Assembly: GCA_026120185.1 (NCBI GenBank)
Contig: JANUWF010001617.1
Coordinates: 2,418,001 to 2,482,000 of the forward strand
Direction: 5' to 3'
Length of the DNA stretch: 64,000 bases
Source of the DNA: Voacanga thouarsii
Lineage: Eukaryota; Streptophyta; Magnoliopsida; Gentianales; Apocynaceae
Position numbers and translations under genes: made by a program. The notes under the pieces were generated by a model, which was not told the DNA's origin, ran no database searches, and saw only the letters and a list, made by a program, of their open reading frames with translations. Of this stretch, positions 61,809 through 64,000 are shown piece by piece (positions within the stretch are counted from its first letter, which is position 1; the number at the start of each line of letters is the position of its first letter).

Positions 61809-62406
61809 ATATCCATCTTAGATGACTGTGTTTTTAACTCTCACCTGACACAGATTAATATGGGAGAAAGATGATCATTATTCCTATATTACACATTATG
61901 AATTAAGCATTAAATTAGTTTTGGAATTTGTTACATTTTGTTAATGGATCATTTAGTTCTTGAGATAAAGCAGTCAAAGAACTAAAATTGTTCTTTGAAT
62001 GCACCACGAAAATGTTACGAGAATATACTTTCAATATATTTATCCTTATAAATCACAAATTTTTAAAGTTGTATCCTTTTAAAGAATGTATTTAATATTA
62101 TTTCATTTCATAATATAAATCATTTTTTTAGACTTATGCACAGGAATTAAAGGTCTATAAATTCTAGATAATTTTAAAACTAAACTTTCAAAAATATCCC
62201 TAATTAAATATTTGTCTATTTTGGTAATTAAAGAGAGTTGTGCTATAATTAGTAAAAAAAGAGAAATTGCAAGGAGGGATAGAGATGGAAAAAATTAATA
62301 AATTTTTATAAGACTTTGCAAAACGATATATATTGTGAAAAAACTTTTCAAGTCTAAAACGAATAGAGGGAGGACTAAGGAAAAAAAGAGACAAGAAGGA
62401 AGAGGA
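61809..62406. other. Spacer between two head-to-head LTRs
   Basis: About 600 bp of AT-rich DNA without gene or clear repeat. It separates LTRs whose 5' ends face each other. Confidence 0.55.
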
Positions 62407-64000
62407 TGTTGGAATATATGTCCTCTAGGCAAATTTTATCTGATGTAATTATCGAATTTATTAATAAATGAATTTATTCTCAAAATTTGTTTGTGAATTT
62501 ATATTTTATTTGTGCACGATTTTCATTTAAAAAGGACCCATTGTGTTTAAGTAAGTGATCCTTATGAATGGTGATTTTTCACAATAAGGTATGGATCACA
62601 TGTTACTTAACACATAAATGTTTGTTCTTAACCAATTGATGAGAATGAAAATCTTATCATAGTTAGGTTATTGTGTTATGAATTTCAAATAGAGAATGTC
62701 TTACCTTTAATTAGTGAGTAGTCCACTCACTTCATAGCATGAGCGTATTTCGAATACGTAGAACAAGACCTGTAATAGTGATTTCTAAAAGTACTATTTA
62801 GAATAAACCCAAACTATTACTGCTATAACGTGGACTAATACTCTACCGCTTGAGTATGAGATGGTGGTCTGACTAAGTTAGAAGCATATACTTTGATATG
62901 TTATAGTTGAAGTTATTCCGTAGAGCCAATATACTTGTATGTTAGGTATATGTGACTAATTAGTTAAGACAGACTTGTACAAGATAACTTCTGCGCTATA
63001 TTACCCTTCTGACTGTTCAAATGATCTAATTATCTAGGGCTCTGGGAAATATGACTTGGATGTTTACTTTAGGGTAGCTCTCTTGGAAAGTAAAAACATT
63101 CCAAGAGCTGTGGATCATTGGACTAGAGGTCTAAGGATGGTAGAGATCTATTAGAGAGGTGCTAGTACACTCCTCCTTTCTAATTGCACGACGATGCATA
63201 GAGGAGTATTTTAGTCATTACACATATAGGTCAAAGACTTTGCTAATGCAGCATTATCCTTAAGATCAATATTTTCTTATGATAATATTAAGAAATATTT
63301 AAAATGAAAAATATAGTTATTTATATAGTATGTGTATTTTGGTCATTTTAATAGTCAATGCGATGTGTCTTTTGATCCTCGAAATAGTCTTTAAGTCCTA
63401 ACATATTTGGGTCAAGGAATTAGTCTTGAAAATTATAAATTTTATTTTGTTTAAGTAGTCTAATTTATTATTAAATTAGAATAAAATAAAAGGCTCGAGA
63501 GAAAGTATATATTTTATCTAGTTTAATTAGTTAATTAATTATTCAGGGCCCAAGGCCCAGATTGAATAATTAAAAAATTAATCTAGATATAAACTAGATA
63601 AAATGTCTAATATTTTATATTGGTCTATTTGGATTTATTAATTATTTATTGGACTGTTTAATAAAGCACAGAAAATAAATATTTAAGATTTATTATTTAT
63701 GGGTGTTCAAACCGAATAGTAAATAATTTTATATGGCCCAAGGAATAAGACTAAGGGTAAAATAAAATTTTAAAAAAATAATTATTAAAATAAATAAATA
63801 AATAAATAATAACACTTGATGGATCCCGTGTTGTTTTACGTGAAAGATAACAATAAGTATGGGCTTTTTATTTGACTCTCTTGGTCTCTCTTGATAATAA
63901 TTTGCATGAAATCAAGACCAAAATTGGAAGATGAAGTAGTATGTGGAAAAAACACAGGAAAAATAGAGAGTTTCAACATAGCAAACCCAACTCTCTGTAA
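62407..64000 (+). repeat. LTR of a second Copia element, running off the window
   Basis: Begins TGTTGGAATATATGTCCTCT and is the reverse complement, with many substitutions, of 61808 down to about 60200. The LTR end is not reached. This is either the 5' LTR of another element on plus or a solo LTR. Confidence 0.8.

Overview
This window is plant nuclear DNA, most likely from a eudicot. The genes are split by short GT-AG introns and lie far apart in AT-rich DNA. Products include a plastid-targeted geranylgeranyl reductase, a plastid NAD-malate dehydrogenase, a DYW-class PPR protein and a cycling-DOF factor, and there are plant-type Ty3/Gypsy and Ty1/Copia elements and MITEs. I cannot name the species.

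Layout: 1-730 is the 3' end of an unrecognised plus-strand gene. 730-6150 is intergenic, with a foldback repeat and a short tandem repeat. 6152-8933 (minus) is a two-exon CDF-type DOF gene. 9-15.8 kb is AT-rich intergenic DNA with a TA microsatellite and a cluster of small inverted-repeat elements. 15,873-26,613 is a complete but decayed Tat-lineage Ty3/Gypsy element. It carries an extra gene in antisense that resembles plant mobile domain (PMD) proteins and has its own TATA box and an apparent intron. 26,699-32,234 is a Ty1/Copia element with an exact 5-bp target duplication. 32-38.9 kb holds decayed fragments, a hAT-type MITE, a composite inverted/direct repeat and another MITE.

The gene-rich part follows. 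38,945-39,760 (plus) is a three-exon gene for a secreted PSY-type peptide precursor that is too fragmented to appear as one ORF. 41,223-43,075 (minus) is a five-exon GDSL esterase/lipase. 45,588-46,988 (plus) is intronless CHLP. 50,081-51,319 (plus) is plastid NAD-MDH with a probable 5'-UTR intron. 52,953-54,830 (minus) is an intronless DYW PPR gene. From 55.9 kb on there is a MITE, a truncated minus-strand Copia relic (56.4-61.8 kb) interrupted by a second copy of the hAT-type MITE, and a related LTR in the opposite orientation running off the window end.

The protein genes do not form an operon or pathway cluster. CDF, PSY, NAD-MDH and PPR, however, match from memory a run of neighbours on Arabidopsis chromosome 3 (At3g473-At3g475), which suggests a conserved ancestral block expanded here by transposons. 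CHLP and NAD-MDH both act in the chloroplast; the PPR protein probably edits organelle RNA. The least ordinary items are the antisense PMD-like gene inside the Gypsy element, the two hAT MITEs with 8-bp target duplications, the head-to-head LTRs and the composite repeat at 35.8-37.5 kb. I saw no tRNA, rRNA or CRISPR by eye, but could not run a search.
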